Positions 21,380 to 31,774 of a DNA stretch of 40,967 nt are shown here, piece after piece. Each line of letters starts with the position of its first letter. Within the stretch, counting starts at the first letter, position 1. The notes beneath the pieces were generated by a model that ran no database searches, was not told the DNA's origin, and saw only the letters and a list, made by a program, of their open reading frames with translations. Source of the stretch: Gnomoniopsis sp. IMI 355080 (Eukaryota > Ascomycota > Sordariomycetes > Diaporthales > Gnomoniaceae); the NCBI GenBank assembly GCA_027946555.1, contig JAPEVC010000285.1, positions 1-40,967 of the forward strand. Reading direction: 5' to 3'. The translations under genes and the position numbers were made by a program.

Positions 21380-22393
21380 TAGATTGGAAAGCCTGCATTG
21401 CACATCGTGGAGCTGACCAGTCTGGATTGTTCTACGGAGCCGTCCTGGGGGGAATTTTTGTTGGTCTGAAGAAAACACTCTTTTTCATTATGCTCACTGC
21501 TTCATGCGGTGACATGAGGAAGAAGCTCGTCCATTGGCGAGATCTGAAGTTGACTTCCAGCTTGTCCACCTACAATCAATGACACGCTTACCGACAACGA
21601 AGCCATGTTCAGTGCTCCCAATCGCGGTGCTGATAACCCGCATTACCAGTCAAAGGCATATGCTCTACCGATATACAGACCTGACTAGAGGTATGAGTGA
21701 TTTGGAAGGGAGACTAAGCTGTTCTACGTTTCACTGCTAAAAACACGGTGTGCTGTTTTATATAATCACTTGCGACGGTTAAGCTGAATTGGACAGTAGT
21801 TTTCATGGTAATTTCACTCTTTGTTTTGGGCAGTGCCTATGGCTCAACCTATTCGTCGTGTGACGTTTTGAAGAGGATGTTAGTTGTTGAGAATGGAACA
21901 TTACCGTGGTATCGTGTTGGGATTCGGTGAGGTTTTCAAACATGGACAATAATTGCACGGAATGGTATCCAAGTGCAGGGCGGACGAGAACCAAGAGAGT
22001 CGAAATAGGACGGCAAACCCTTCCTTGACGCTTTTGTTTGAGGATACACGTGAGATCGACCCAGGTTTGTAGTATTTTGCGTAACTAGTGGATCGTCGTG
22101 ATAGGCTTGGGGTAGTGACAAGAGGGACAAGAAGCCTCACCAAACTAAAATCATTGCATTCCACTAAAATCCATTCATATTGGCGTTTATGCTTAAGGGC
22201 TTTTGCACTACGTAGTGACGAGGCCAATGTTTTGTTTGTTGTCCAGCTCCTGTAGGCCAAGCTGAGTTGGTTTTCTGTGGCAAACCAGTGACATCGCGAT
22301 CACCGACTTACATAAAATCGCAACCCGAACCGTAACGTCCATGCTTCCTCACAATAACGAAACAATCCTTGCTTTTGCCCAACCTACCTTACG

Positions 22394-23142
22394 ATGTCTC
22401 ATTGCCACGACGAGCATGATCATCATCACCATGGCGAAGATCATGATCACTCAGACGACATAACGCCTGCGCTTCAATTCTCGCTATACCAGCACATCAA
22501 CTTTGACGAGGTCACCACCCTCAATGCATCCGATGACAGCAGCGGCAAAGCGATCGTGAAAAAGACCTGGGCTGAGCGCCTAGACGTCGAGCCTGAGCTA
22601 GCTTCCGACTGCGACGAGCAGCTCATTATCAACATCCCGTAAGCTCAGCTCTCCTCTTCGCCAGCAGCATAGAAGCTTCTCCCTCCTCTTCGATTTAACC
22701 CTAACCCCGCTTCCTCAGCTTCACTGGCCAAGTCAAGCTACATAGCATCCTCATCCGCACTTCACCGTCCGCCTCGGCGCCCAAGACGCTCAAAGTCTTT
22801 CAAAATCGGGACGACATTGACTTCGCCGCGGCCGAGGACGGTGCGCCTGACCAAGAGTTTGAGTTGAGTCAGACATCTGAGGTGCAAGACTTGCAGGTGA
22901 AGCGAGCCAAGTTCGGCAAGGTACAGCGGCTGACGCTATTTGTACCCGACAACTTTGGGGATGGGGACGAGGAGGTCACGCGGATCAGCTACTTGGGTTT
23001 CAAGGGCGAGTGGATGCAGTTGGGCCGCGCGCCGGCGAATATTCTGTATGAGGCAGCGGCGAATCCGAGCGACCATAAGTTGAAGGGGACGAGTGTGAAT
23101 CAAATGGGGAGTGGCATTGGCGGAAGGGGTCCGGGACAGTAG
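22394..23142 (+). CDS. PITH-domain protein (PITHD1-like)
   Basis: Exons 22394-22638 and 22719-23142, joined through CC|C, give 222 residues. The PITH domain (the C-terminal proteasome-interacting domain of thioredoxin-like 1) fills residues about 22-200: LYQHINFDEVTTLNAS, DEQLIINIPFTGQVKLHSIL, then the strands ending in VTRISYLGFKGEW. Standalone PITH proteins exist in most eukaryotes (human PITHD1) and bind the 26S proteasome. The N-terminus is a His/Asp-rich stretch (CHDEHDHHHHGEDHDH) like that of other fungal and animal members and may bind metal. There is no thioredoxin domain. The intron holds two overlapping CTAAC-type branch points. The gene is divergent from RPL26. Confidence 0.93.
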
Positions 23143-23274
23143 GTCCCGCAAAGGACATTGTTGAAGGGTGTCTCCTAATAGGACAGACATACCAAGATAA
23201 GTCTTTCTTATTGATGCCCATTTGAGTACTCATCATGCAAGTCCATATACTCAAAACTAGAACGCGGAAAGTGG

Positions 23275-24230
23275 CTACATGAAATCATCTTCCCAGTCTT
23301 CATCTCGATCCTGGTTGCTGGTTGCCGCCATGCCCTCCTCATCGTTCAAGAAATCATAAGCATGCTCCTTCTGGCGCTTCAGCTCTTCCCTCTCCTTCTT
23401 CAGCCGGGCCTCTTCTTTTTTCTGCGAACCATTGTCAGCATACTTGTTCACCGAGCCTCAGTCGAGAGGGGGAAGGACATACCCGTGCCTGCTGAGCGGA
23501 CGTGTCCTTCTTCCTTAACTCCCGCAGCCGGTCCTCCTTCTCCTGCCTTAGATCCGGGTGCTTCTCGACCTTGGTTTTGTTGAGTCTGTTTATGATGGGA
23601 TTCTCCCTCTGCTTGACCAGGACCTTCTTGACCTTCCTATCATCATGGAAGCTGACCTGGCCTACAGCCATACTGCCATCCTTCCTCAAATTGGACCATG
23701 GTGTGTAGATAACAGTGACATTATCCTTTTTGTTGCCTGCAAAGTCACACATTCAGTCAAGGTGCCCATGACTTCAGTCGAGGACTCAAACGTACCCTCG
23801 ATAGAGTTGGCTTTGGTGAGTTGTGCCAGGTCAGTGAGGAGAGGCTCAGGTATGTTGTCCCAGGTCTCGCCCTCCCTCAGCCGCAGATATATATGTGCGC
23901 TGGAGAGCTTGTCTGCGTGGAACTAAACGCCCAAAAAGTCAGAACGGAACTTTGGATGATGCAGAGTGCAGAAAGCTCATCACGTACCCTGAGAATTTGT
24001 GAGCAAAACAACGAAACATTAGAGGTACGTGGTTTTGATCAGCCGGCCTTACCAGACATCTTCCTCCCAGCCGTGCTTGATGAGCTCCTCGTCTACCCAA
24101 CAATATAAGCAGTGAGTTTCCCGCCTACGGTCTCAGTCAAACGAACGGCTCACGCACTCTCGTACTTGTCCTTGCCCACGTAAACGTACGCGGCCGGACT
24201 CACCACGTTGGATGTGAAGTAGTAGACCAT
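23275..24230 (-). CDS. CCDC25-like NFACT-R (DUF814) protein, with a 1-nt exon
   Basis: Exons 24230-24158, 24092-24053, 23988 (one nucleotide), 23922-23796, 23736-23483 and 23421-23275 give 213 residues; human CCDC25 has 208. It starts MVYYFTSNVVSPAAYVYVGK, continues with ELIKHGWEEDVW|FHADKLSSAHIYLRL, GNKKDNVTVIYTPWSNLRKD and NRLNKTKVEKHPDLRQEKED, and ends in a Lys/Glu coiled coil and DWEDDFM. This is the NFACT-R domain, related to the C-terminal domain of Rqc2/NEMF, followed by a helical tail. Human CCDC25 senses extracellular DNA, but the fungal role is unknown; the family link to Rqc2/NEMF suggests tRNA or ribosome binding (inference). Introns are 65, 64, 65, 59 and 61 nt. Without the single-nucleotide exon the frame is lost at the conserved Trp-Phe junction. 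The start is 323 bp from the divergent uL3m gene. Confidence 0.9.
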
Positions 24231-24553
24231 GGCTGGTCTAATGTTGAAGAAGAACGAGAGAAGCTACAAATTGGGCCTTTGGAACCAACGGTCTGGTGAG
24301 GTTGGCAAAGCAGCTGGTCAAAAGCTCAGTCTAGCGCGCTGGTAATAATTTGGGGTCGGTTGTGTACTGTGTAGGGAGTTAATTGTAGACTTCGCGCAAC
24401 GTGCTGATCCCCGCAATTTTTCAATGGGCAGGGGTAGGCGCAGCTTCCCGGCGCTGACAACCTCAAATTTCACAAGCCCAAAAACATCAACCACTTTCAC
24501 CACCACCATCGACAACCCTCACGAGGCCATTGTCGATACCACACACATCGACT
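24231..24553. promoter_or_regulatory. Bidirectional promoter CCDC25-like / uL3m
   Basis: A 323-bp interval between two divergent ATGs. No TATA box is evident. It must hold both 5' leaders and promoters. Confidence 0.5.
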
Positions 24554-25675
24554 ATGGCGCCCAGGTTACCAGCACGGTGCTGGGCACCGATACAACTTCC
24601 TTTACGACCAGCCACATCAACCGCCATCACCCTCCGACCCTCTTTCTCCCTCCAACAGACCCGTGGTGTGAAAAACGGCTGGGTGACCCTCGACCGCAAA
24701 CACGATCCCAAACGCGTCGCGCACTCGAACAAGTACAATGTCGGCGAGAACCTGCCTGCGCTGACCACGACCCAAGAAGCCGCGCGCAAGCGCAAGGAGC
24801 ACAACACGCCGCTGCGCACAGGCGTGCTCGCCATCAAGAAGGGCATGACGGGCTACTACACACGCAACGGCAAGCGCATGCCCTGCACGGTTCTGCAGAT
24901 GGATCAATGCCAGGTTGTCGCGCACAAGAACCTCCAGAAACACGGTTACTGCGCCGTGCAGGTTGGGTGCGGCGAGCGCCAGGCCGGCAATGTTACAGCG
25001 CCGCTGCTGGGCTACTACGAAGCCAAGGGAGTGCCCCCCAAGGAACACTTGTTTGAATTCAGAGTCAGGAATGATGAGGGGCTCATGCCACCAGTGGGGG
25101 CACAGTTGATGCCGGATTGGTTTCACAAGGGTCAGTGGGTGGATGTGCGGGCGGACTCGAGAGGTATGGGTTTCGAGGGTGGTATGAAGAGGCATGGTTT
25201 TGCAGGTCAGGAGGCGAGTCACGGTAACTCGAAGAATCACAGGACGATGGGTTCCGCGGGTGCGTCGCAGGGCAGTGGTTCGAGAATCTTGCCCGGCAAG
25301 AAGATGCCGGGAAACATGGGCAACGAGAGGGTCACGGTGCAAAATTTGGCAGTGCTGAGGGTGGACAACGAGCTGGGCATCATCGTGGTGAAGGGTGCTG
25401 TGGCAGGCCCCAAGGGCAGGGTGGTCATGATTCAAGACGCAGTCAAGAAGCCGCCACCACCAAAGGAGTTCATCGAGAAGATGAACAAGGCAGTCAACGA
25501 GCGCTTCCCGAATGCGACGGAGGATCTAAGGCGGGCGAGGTTGTTGCATATGAAGTTGAAGATGCTGCGACAGGAGGGCAGGATAGAGGAGGCATTGAAG
25601 AAGGGGTTGAAGGAGGGCCAAGGAATCTTGGCGGACCTTGTAGAAGATCGACCCCAGGCTGTAGAGTCTGCCTGA
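24554..25675 (+). CDS. mrpl9: Mitochondrial large-subunit ribosomal protein uL3m
   Basis: Single exon, 373 residues. The first 35-40 residues are basic and hydroxylated with no acids (MAPRLPARCWAPIQLPLRPA...), a mitochondrial presequence that probably ends near RGVKNG. Then comes the bacterial-type L3 core: LRTGVLAIKKGMTGYYTRNG, QMDQCQVVAHK, the long loop GMGFEGGMKRHGFAGQEASH with HRTMGSAGASQ and GKKMPGNMGNERVTVQNL, ending GIIVVKGAVAGPKGRVV. The loop reaches toward the peptidyl-transferase centre in ribosomes. The C-terminal 90 residues (NERFPNATEDLRRARLLHMK ...) are a fungal extension. The start at 24554 is the first ATG that gives the presequence. Its 3' end converges on COA1. Confidence 0.95.
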   Translation: MAPRLPARCWAPIQLPLRPATSTAITLRPSFSLQQTRGVKNGWVTLDRKHDPKRVAHSNKYNVGENLPALTTTQEAARKRKEHNTPLRTGVLAIKKGMTGYYTRNGKRMPCTVLQMDQCQVVAHKNLQKHGYCAVQVGCGERQAGNVTAPLLGYYEAKGVPPKEHLFEFRVRNDEGLMPPVGAQLMPDWFHKGQWVDVRADSRGMGFEGGMKRHGFAGQEASHGNSKNHRTMGSAGASQGSGSRILPGKKMPGNMGNERVTVQNLAVLRVDNELGIIVVKGAVAGPKGRVVMIQDAVKKPPPPKEFIEKMNKAVNERFPNATEDLRRARLLHMKLKMLRQEGRIEEALKKGLKEGQGILADLVEDRPQAVESA

Positions 25676-26061
25676 AGAGAAAAAAGAGACATGTACAGTT
25701 ACAATATTCCCATCCATGATCTATTCATGATCTATGCAAGACTATGAACATAAGGGTAGTGCCCATTCATCAGTTGCTACACTTGCTTTGTGCAGAACCC
25801 GTAGTTTTTAGAACCCAGAGTTGGAAGCTCGGAGTTCGTATCAATCCCATACGTTGGACGTAGCCGGCGCGAGGCTTCTCACTCATCTCAAGCCACTGTT
25901 AGAGGCAGCAATTGATCGCGAAGCAAAGCATCTCCCGTCTATCCAACACGCAAAGCCAGACCTTGCCCGGTAGATGACGATTGGCTTCTTCGTCTCCTGT
26001 CGCCTGCCGTGGTGATATGGTCCACTGACTTTTCGCGCTCTGATGCCATAAGCGTGACCCT
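25676..26061. other. Convergent intergenic region
   Basis: 386 bp between the 3' ends of the uL3m and Coa1 genes. Nothing beyond the expected 3' untranslated sequence was seen. Confidence 0.5.
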
Positions 26062-26762
26062 TCACTTCTTCTGCATCTGCCTGAAGCCTCTCGTTTCGGC
26101 CTCATCGTCTTCTAGGTCGTCCAAGACGTCCATACGGATGCCTTTGAACGGATCACCCTCCTCCAACAGATCGATTTTCACCCCGTCTGCGGTCTCGAGG
26201 GTCCACTCTGTCGTCTCAAACATTCCCTTCGGACTCGGCCTGTGGCTGGCGAATCGCATCACCCCCGAGTTCTTGGTGCCTTTGACCGCAAAGCTGATGT
26301 TGATGCGTCCATGCAGCTGATTCATCTCCCCCGAAATCCAGGGGATCTGCTGCTTGAAATATATATCGTCGCCCAGGTACTCGCGAGCCTTGGCACTGGT
26401 GCGCAACGAGTAAAGAGTTCCGGAGACGACGGGGGACGACGACTTTTGGTAGTTGAAGATGGCCAGGCTGGAGGCGGCGACCAGAAAAATGAATATAGGC
26501 ATGGTGCGTCTCCAGCGGAAAGTAGTGGCTTCGATGTCTAGACTGCACATCAGCAGGTTATTCTCCAGAAGCTTGTTTGTTTGCTCCCCTAAATACGGCG
26601 AGCCTCACCTGGTAACTCCCTGTCCGCCCTCCTCTCCATTAGAGGTCCATCTCCGGGCTTCGGTGCTGAGATGAGCGTGCGCCGTTGTGTGAGAGGTCGT
26701 CCTGAAGCATTAGACCTTAGGACTTGAAAAGTTGGTCTACTGCATATCCTCCGCGGTAACAT
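26062..26762 (-). CDS. coa1: Cytochrome c oxidase assembly protein Coa1
   Basis: Inner-membrane mitochondrial factor that helps an early step of complex IV assembly (Cox1 maturation with Mss51 and Shy1). Exons 26762-26609 and 26537-26062, joined G|AC, give 209 residues. The first 45 residues are an arginine-rich presequence (MLPRRICSRPTFQVLRSNAS ...). LISAPKPGDGPLMERRADREL precedes the junction, then TMPIFIFLVAASSLAIFNY is the single membrane span, followed by YLGDDIYFKQQIPWISGEMN and HGRINISFAVKGTKNSGVM, the conserved intermembrane-space domain. The acceptor at 26538 (TCTAG) rather than the nearer GTGCAG keeps the conserved REL-PDIE join. The C-terminus is acidic and slightly extended. It is divergent from a four-TM protein gene. 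Confidence 0.93.
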
Positions 26763-27107
26763 CTTGGGCGATTGTGCGTGGAACAGCTTCTTGTCGGTCG
26801 TCGAAAAGATCGTGAAGTCGTCAATGCCGGGATGGGAATGCTTTAGCAGTCGATCATCCCACTAAGAAGGCCTTCCAAGTGGGCCCCAAGACCCCCAAGA
26901 ATGCAAGCCTGGAGCCAATCAGACAAGGATCGCAGCTCCCCCCCGGTTGCTTCGCGCAGCCGCCTGCGACGTCACTTGGTAGCAGTACATGCGCAGCTCC
27001 AAAGCTTATGTATTACTCCTCCATCCCGCTAATAGGCAGCCCTGATTCACATTATAAAAGACTGCCACCTCACCGCTGTCGCGTGAGGAGTATCTTTTGC
27101 GAATATC
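26763..27107. promoter_or_regulatory. Bidirectional promoter Coa1 / four-TM protein
   Basis: 345 bp between divergent start codons; it should hold both promoters. A TATA-like cattataaaag occurs at 27050-27060, about 50 bp before the plus-strand ATG. Confidence 0.45.
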
Positions 27108-27945
27108 ATGAATCCGTCCTCGGGCTCCAGTCGTGCAAATATGGACATAAAAGAGACCACAGCGCGCCTGCGTCGCACATTCCATTATCCCACCGACGAC
27201 TCCTCTTCTAACGGCGGTGGGACGCCTGAGGTCCTGGACGAAGAAGGTAAGCCGTTCTGAGTGATCCTAGCCGAAGACACAAATACACTGGGTACTGACA
27301 TAGACTCTAGAACAGGAAAGCCTAATCCAAACTCTCGTCGAGCAAAATGGAAACACGAATCAACAGTACCAGACCCTCCTCTTCGCGCTACCCATCCTCT
27401 CGTCCATCCCTTACATCCTCGCGCTCTTCCGGCCATCAACCCTCCTTATAGGTCTCCTAGGGCTGACCTCCCTAACATCTACCGCCTACCTATTGTTCAC
27501 TCTTCCACCCACGGAGACAGGCATACGGTATCTGGACGAATGGGCACGATCCGGCCCCTCGAGCAACAGAGATGATGACGAAGACAGCGCCATAGCATCC
27601 GGCTCCGGGTCAGGGCCCAGTGGAATGGGCACGCTGAATCAGAGACGGAGGAGAAGACGGACGAACAGCCTCAGCTATGTGGTTCCTAAGAGCCCGCTGG
27701 AGAAGCACCTGCCGTACCTGAACTTTGGGCTGTGTGCCATCCTCGTCTTGACTGGGGTGCTGGCGAATCGGGTAGGCAGTGCGGAGGATGGGGCGGACCA
27801 CCACAGGCATCAGTTCGGTTGGCTGGGCTTGGGAAACTTACCGGCCATTGTCTATGGCGTGGTGATCATTGCAAAGATGGTGATGGCAAGCGTGGACCCC
27901 GCGAGGGAACTTGAGAAGTTGAGGTATGAGTATAAGGGGGCATAG
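27108..27945 (+). CDS. Uncharacterised four-TM membrane protein
   Basis: Exons 27108-27246 and 27311-27945, joined G|AA, give 257 residues. The N-terminal 70 residues are hydrophilic (ANMDIKETTARLRRTFHYP...). Two hydrophobic hairpins follow: LLFALPILSSIPYILALF and LLIGLLGLTSLTSTAYLLF, then a charged cytosolic-type loop with DDDEDSA, Gly/Ser repeats and an RRRRRR run, then LNFGLCAILVLTGVL and LPAIVYGVVIIAKMVMAS. The C-terminal tail is short and charged. I do not recognise the family; sequences of this type are conserved as hypothetical proteins in filamentous fungi as far as I can judge. The poly-Arg loop could be an ER retention or topology signal (inference). Confidence 0.8.
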
Positions 27946-28538
27946 ACTCCCCGCTTGCGGACGTCAACTATGATGTCGTTTTATCACCACGTACATAGCA
28001 TTCAAGGGTCAAAGGTGTTGCAGGCAGCAAACCAAGTTTTAAGCTGGACAGGAACGTAACAAGAATGTGTTAAATCTTTGTTAGTTACGCTCCCGATTCC
28101 TCGTTGCGTCGTTGCCATCCCTTTACAATCCGTTGCCGTGCTTCAAGCTTCAGATGTGCCAGAGCGCGATTTGCACTGAGTTGGCCACTCCATTCTGGGA
28201 CACATGGATTATAAAGGGAACGTTCTCCCACCGAACGCATTGTTGTACCATGTCTTCGTGTTATGGCCGCATCGCTTGATGAGGCAACACAGAAACAGGC
28301 TGAGATTGAACAATGATGGCACTGACGAGAAGTACTACTGTGCTCATGGTTCTAGAGCTTTGGGATTAGCAAACCAACGCCCTCGGAATCCTTGAATGAG
28401 GAATTGCTTCCCAGGGCTGTGCCACAAGAGTCGTGTCCTTTCAAAACATTTTATAGTGACAAAGATACTAAGTGGGTAATATTCACAATCCGAGCAGATT
28501 TATTATCACTACTCGGGAAAAGTCTAGACACTTCCCAC
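27946..28538. other. Convergent intergenic region
   Basis: About 590 bp between the 3' ends of the four-TM gene and RRN6. Only short open frames; no tRNA fold could be drawn around the GTTCAATC-like sequence near 28311. Nothing else is seen. Confidence 0.5.
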
Positions 28539-31500
28539 TCAAAATCCGGGGCGCCGTTCCTTCTTGACTTTGACCTTTCCTTTTCTAAGTCTCGGTCTAC
28601 CACCAAACATTCCCGGGAGCGGCTGTGACATACTTTGTGAGGCGCCGAAACCTTGACTGAAGCTCTGGCTTTGACTCTGACTCTGGGTCGGCGCTTGGCG
28701 CTGGCTGCTCCCAATATCCTGCAGTGGCGGGCTAGATCTGATCATTGTCGGCTGGTACGGCTGACTATATGACTCGCCGGCGCGCTCCATCTTGATGCCC
28801 AGCTGCGCCATCTTCTCTTCCCGTCGCCGTTGACGGTGCTCCTTGCGCTCCTGGCGTTGCCTTTTTGCTTCCGCCTTTTCGTCCGGACCTTGGCCCGGAG
28901 GCCTGTATTGGTACTGGGATGGATCAATATTTCGCTGTTCTGGCCAGAGTGAAATGACGCGGGAGGGACCCGATTTGGGAGGCGGCGTGAATTTGATAGA
29001 TGGCAGATACATCCGTAGTCGAGCAACGGCGGGGTCCTCCAGCCCGCTCGCATCGTCCTCCTGGCTGTTCATGGTGCTATCGACAGCTTCTGAAGCAGCT
29101 CGTGAGGACGACGGCGTGGCAGACGGTGTAGGGAGCATTTGGCTCGACAGAGGCTGTGAGGAGGGGTTCTCGTTTAAGTCGTTCTCAACATCGACTTGCG
29201 TTTCGTCTTTGATGCCAGACTTGGACGCTAGATCCAAAGTTGATTGAGGCGCCATGTAGACGCCTCTTTCGGACATGTGCACCTCAGCTGCCATTCTTTC
29301 AAGCGCCAATTCCATGTACCTCCACTGACTTGCCTTGAGGGAGTCCGCTGGGACGGTGGCGGACCAGTTGATGGACATTTTCTCGAAGAGATCCATGACG
29401 CTCTGCTTCGATCCGTATGTTCCGCACTCAAAAATGTGCGCATGTTGTGATTTGACAAGCCGTTGTATATTGAAGTCGCGCTCTTCATCCATTTGTGATA
29501 GTTCGAAAGGCTGCCACAAGTTTGAGAAGCTCAAGAGTGGTTTCAGCGGCATATGTTCGTCTCCTTGCCAGCTTTTCATAGCCGCCTGAATAGTTGTGAA
29601 GTACTCGGTGCCAGAGAGAATGATCGACCCTTCAACAGCTCCTCCAGTGTATGCTTTATTGATTTCTTGGACTAGCTTGAGCATGTAATACCGCAACTGT
29701 ATTCTGTCGTACTTATCAACCTGGGTTGGTACACGAACAACACTAGACGACTTGACCGGTTCTGCTTTGTCTGGAATGACGAAGGCCTGTTCGATCTCTC
29801 GCAGCCATTTTCTTCGGAAAAACCTGGCTCGTCGCTCATCAGTCCAGCTTAAATCGTCGAATTTGGTTGGTGTGGCAAGTTTCTGCCGGACGTCTTGCGT
29901 CAGAGCCACTATCGAGGAACTCAAGCTCAGGTCCGAGGTCAACGCGAAAAGTTGAAACAGCTGTGCACCAGCTGCGTGAGAGCTTGGTACAGTGTCCCCC
30001 TCAGATGCTTGGCGATGCTTGCCTTTCAACGCAGCAATATGTAGCGGCAGGGCTGCGAGAGACTCAATTCCTGGGGCTTCTCCCACGTTTGCTGTGCTCG
30101 TCATGGAGAAGTGCACAACCTGGTGATGCGATTGTACCGTCCCATGTTGCAAATTTATGATGAACCAGAACAGATCGACGCGAGAGCTCTGTGCCGAATG
30201 AATTGTTACGAGTGTGCCGGCTTCACCGTAGGCAGTCCGTAACTTTGTGATCGATAGTTTGAGGGTCTCGCGCGGGTCGCTCCTGAAGTGGCTACATGAG
30301 GTTAGAATATGCGGAGACATGAAATTCTGGCCTTCGACATGAGACACATCCAGAAGATATAACTTGTCCGTGGTGAGCACAAGAACATGAGACGGCGATC
30401 CGTAGACACATCGTGCATCAAGTACATTATCCATGCCGTCTCGTCGGGTGAAGTCAAGCCGTGATGGTGTTCTTTCTCCTTCAACGTCCAGTACCTGAAG
30501 TAGTGTATGATCACACATCAATAGCCCGTCGTACTTCGGGCGGGATGCATCAGGGTCAGCAAGCAAGGCTGCCGGTAGATCACCATCAGGAGGCTCAGAA
30601 CGCGTAGATGGGCTGCTCTCACGCTCCCACTCATCGGCTCTGTCGGATCTGCTCGTCCATACTATCCTGTACGTGATGCTCTGATCGTCTACAATAGATG
30701 AGACAGGCGCCGACCATGCACAGCTCCCTTTTCTCATAAGAACAGCTTTAGCTGCTTTAGACCTGCCATGGCCAATGCGTCCGATGTACCAAACAGACCA
30801 ATTTCCAGATCTGTCGATGATAGCCAGCTGCGGGGCCAGGTCATTGGAGGCAAAATTGATGGAGAAATCGCAATGAGGCTCTCCACCGGTGACATTCGTT
30901 GTGAGCGTGGCAATGGGATTTATAACGATGTGCTCGGCGATTTCGTCGTCCCTGCCAGATGTCGACGCCGTCCAAGTAATAGGCTTCGCTCTGAGCTCCG
31001 GCTCAAAAATCGTTGTTGAGGTATTCTTTTGAGCAATCAACCAGCGAATGGTGTCGTGTTGCTTGATTTTTGTGGCAAACTCAATCTTTGATATCGAGCT
31101 GCCATCACTACACCAAGATCCTTGGAATTTCGTTTGCGGTGACCCCGCGGTGAAACAGGAGTCACTCCATCTCCACGTCTCTGTGTTGATAACCGATAGC
31201 TGAAGGATGTGTCCTGCTTCACCCGCTGCCCGAGCGATGACTGGACAGGCCGCCGTCCGCGATGATTTAGTGTTTTTCAAGTCAAAAATCTCTCCTAGGG
31301 CAAGGAGGGGCCCAGGTTGTTTCTTGTCTCTCCCGGAATCCTGAGCTCTGGTTTCTTCAGAGATAAGTCGTGATAAGTCCAGATTGCCCATAAAAGCTTC
31401 TGAATAGGTTTTGAAGAGCCAGTTCCTCTGGGACTTGGTGCGCTGGAAGGTTGTGGAAGGAGGCAAAGCGAGACTCGTCCTTGTCGAAGGGAACCACTCC

Positions 31501-31774
31501 TCAAATGGCACGAGTTGCTGACATGACGGAGCTGCCATAACCGTGAGAAATAAGGTACATGTTCGAGCACGCCAGTGGTTTTGAACTCACGATTCTCATC
31601 CAACCGGTTGAAGCGCAGATCCCCTACTGCAACGTCATCGTCGGTGACAGGTCGGTAAGATATCTGTCCCACATGGCCAAGGACACAATCATTCACTCGA
31701 TGGACATTAACACGGCGGGACACCTTGTCGCCAGGGCGGGCTCGGTGGCCGTTATCCTCATGGTCGTCAGCCAT
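28539..31774 (-). CDS. rrn6: RNA polymerase I initiation factor Rrn6-like
   Basis: Component of the Pol I core factor (Rrn6-Rrn7-Rrn11) that binds the rDNA promoter in the nucleolus. Exons 31774-31591 and 31531-28539, joined C|CT, give about 1058 residues. The first exon holds VLGHVGQISYRPVTDDDVA, which resembles the N-terminal (L/V)GHxGxxxY segment of Rrn6 proteins. Residues about 70-520 have the alternating hydrophobic pattern of a beta-propeller. Around 600-850 it is mainly helical (YDRIQLRYYMLKLVQEINKA). The last 200 residues are disordered: SQMLPTPSATPSSSRAAS, a charged coiled coil (RQRQERKEHRQRRREEKM), Ser-Gln repeats and a basic end GRPRLRKGKVKVKKERRPGF. The Ser/Gln plus basic tail is typical of fungal Rrn6. 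The start at 31774 was chosen as the ATG preceding the conserved segment. Confidence 0.85.

Larger units (their letters stand above)
21018..22393. other. Divergent promoter region RPL26/PITH, possibly with an extra transcript
   Basis: About 1.4 kb between two divergent start codons. It contains a TATA box (21277-21284) followed by a CT-rich leader and a 9-bp hairpin (21352-21379), an arrangement suggesting a plus-strand transcript that starts near 21300. A 68-codon open frame at 21376-21582 with a hydrophobic middle could be its product but is not recognisable, so it is not called as a gene. Confidence 0.4.

Noticed and set aside
22695..22708. Telomere-like TTAACCCTAACCCC
   Set aside because: It lies inside the PITH intron at the branch-point position and is only two repeat units; it is explained by CTAAC branch-point sequence.
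24617..25435. 272-codon minus-strand open frame
   Set aside because: Antisense to the uL3m coding exon; no recognisable protein.
26538..26550. Alternative acceptor GTGCAG at 26545-26550 for Coa1 exon 2
   Set aside because: It would shift the frame to TC TAG (stop) after the conserved first exon; the TCTAG acceptor 7 nt downstream keeps the frame and the conserved sequence.
28271..28330. Possible tRNA B-box (GTTCAATC on the minus strand)
   Set aside because: No matching T-arm stem, acceptor stem or A-box could be drawn.
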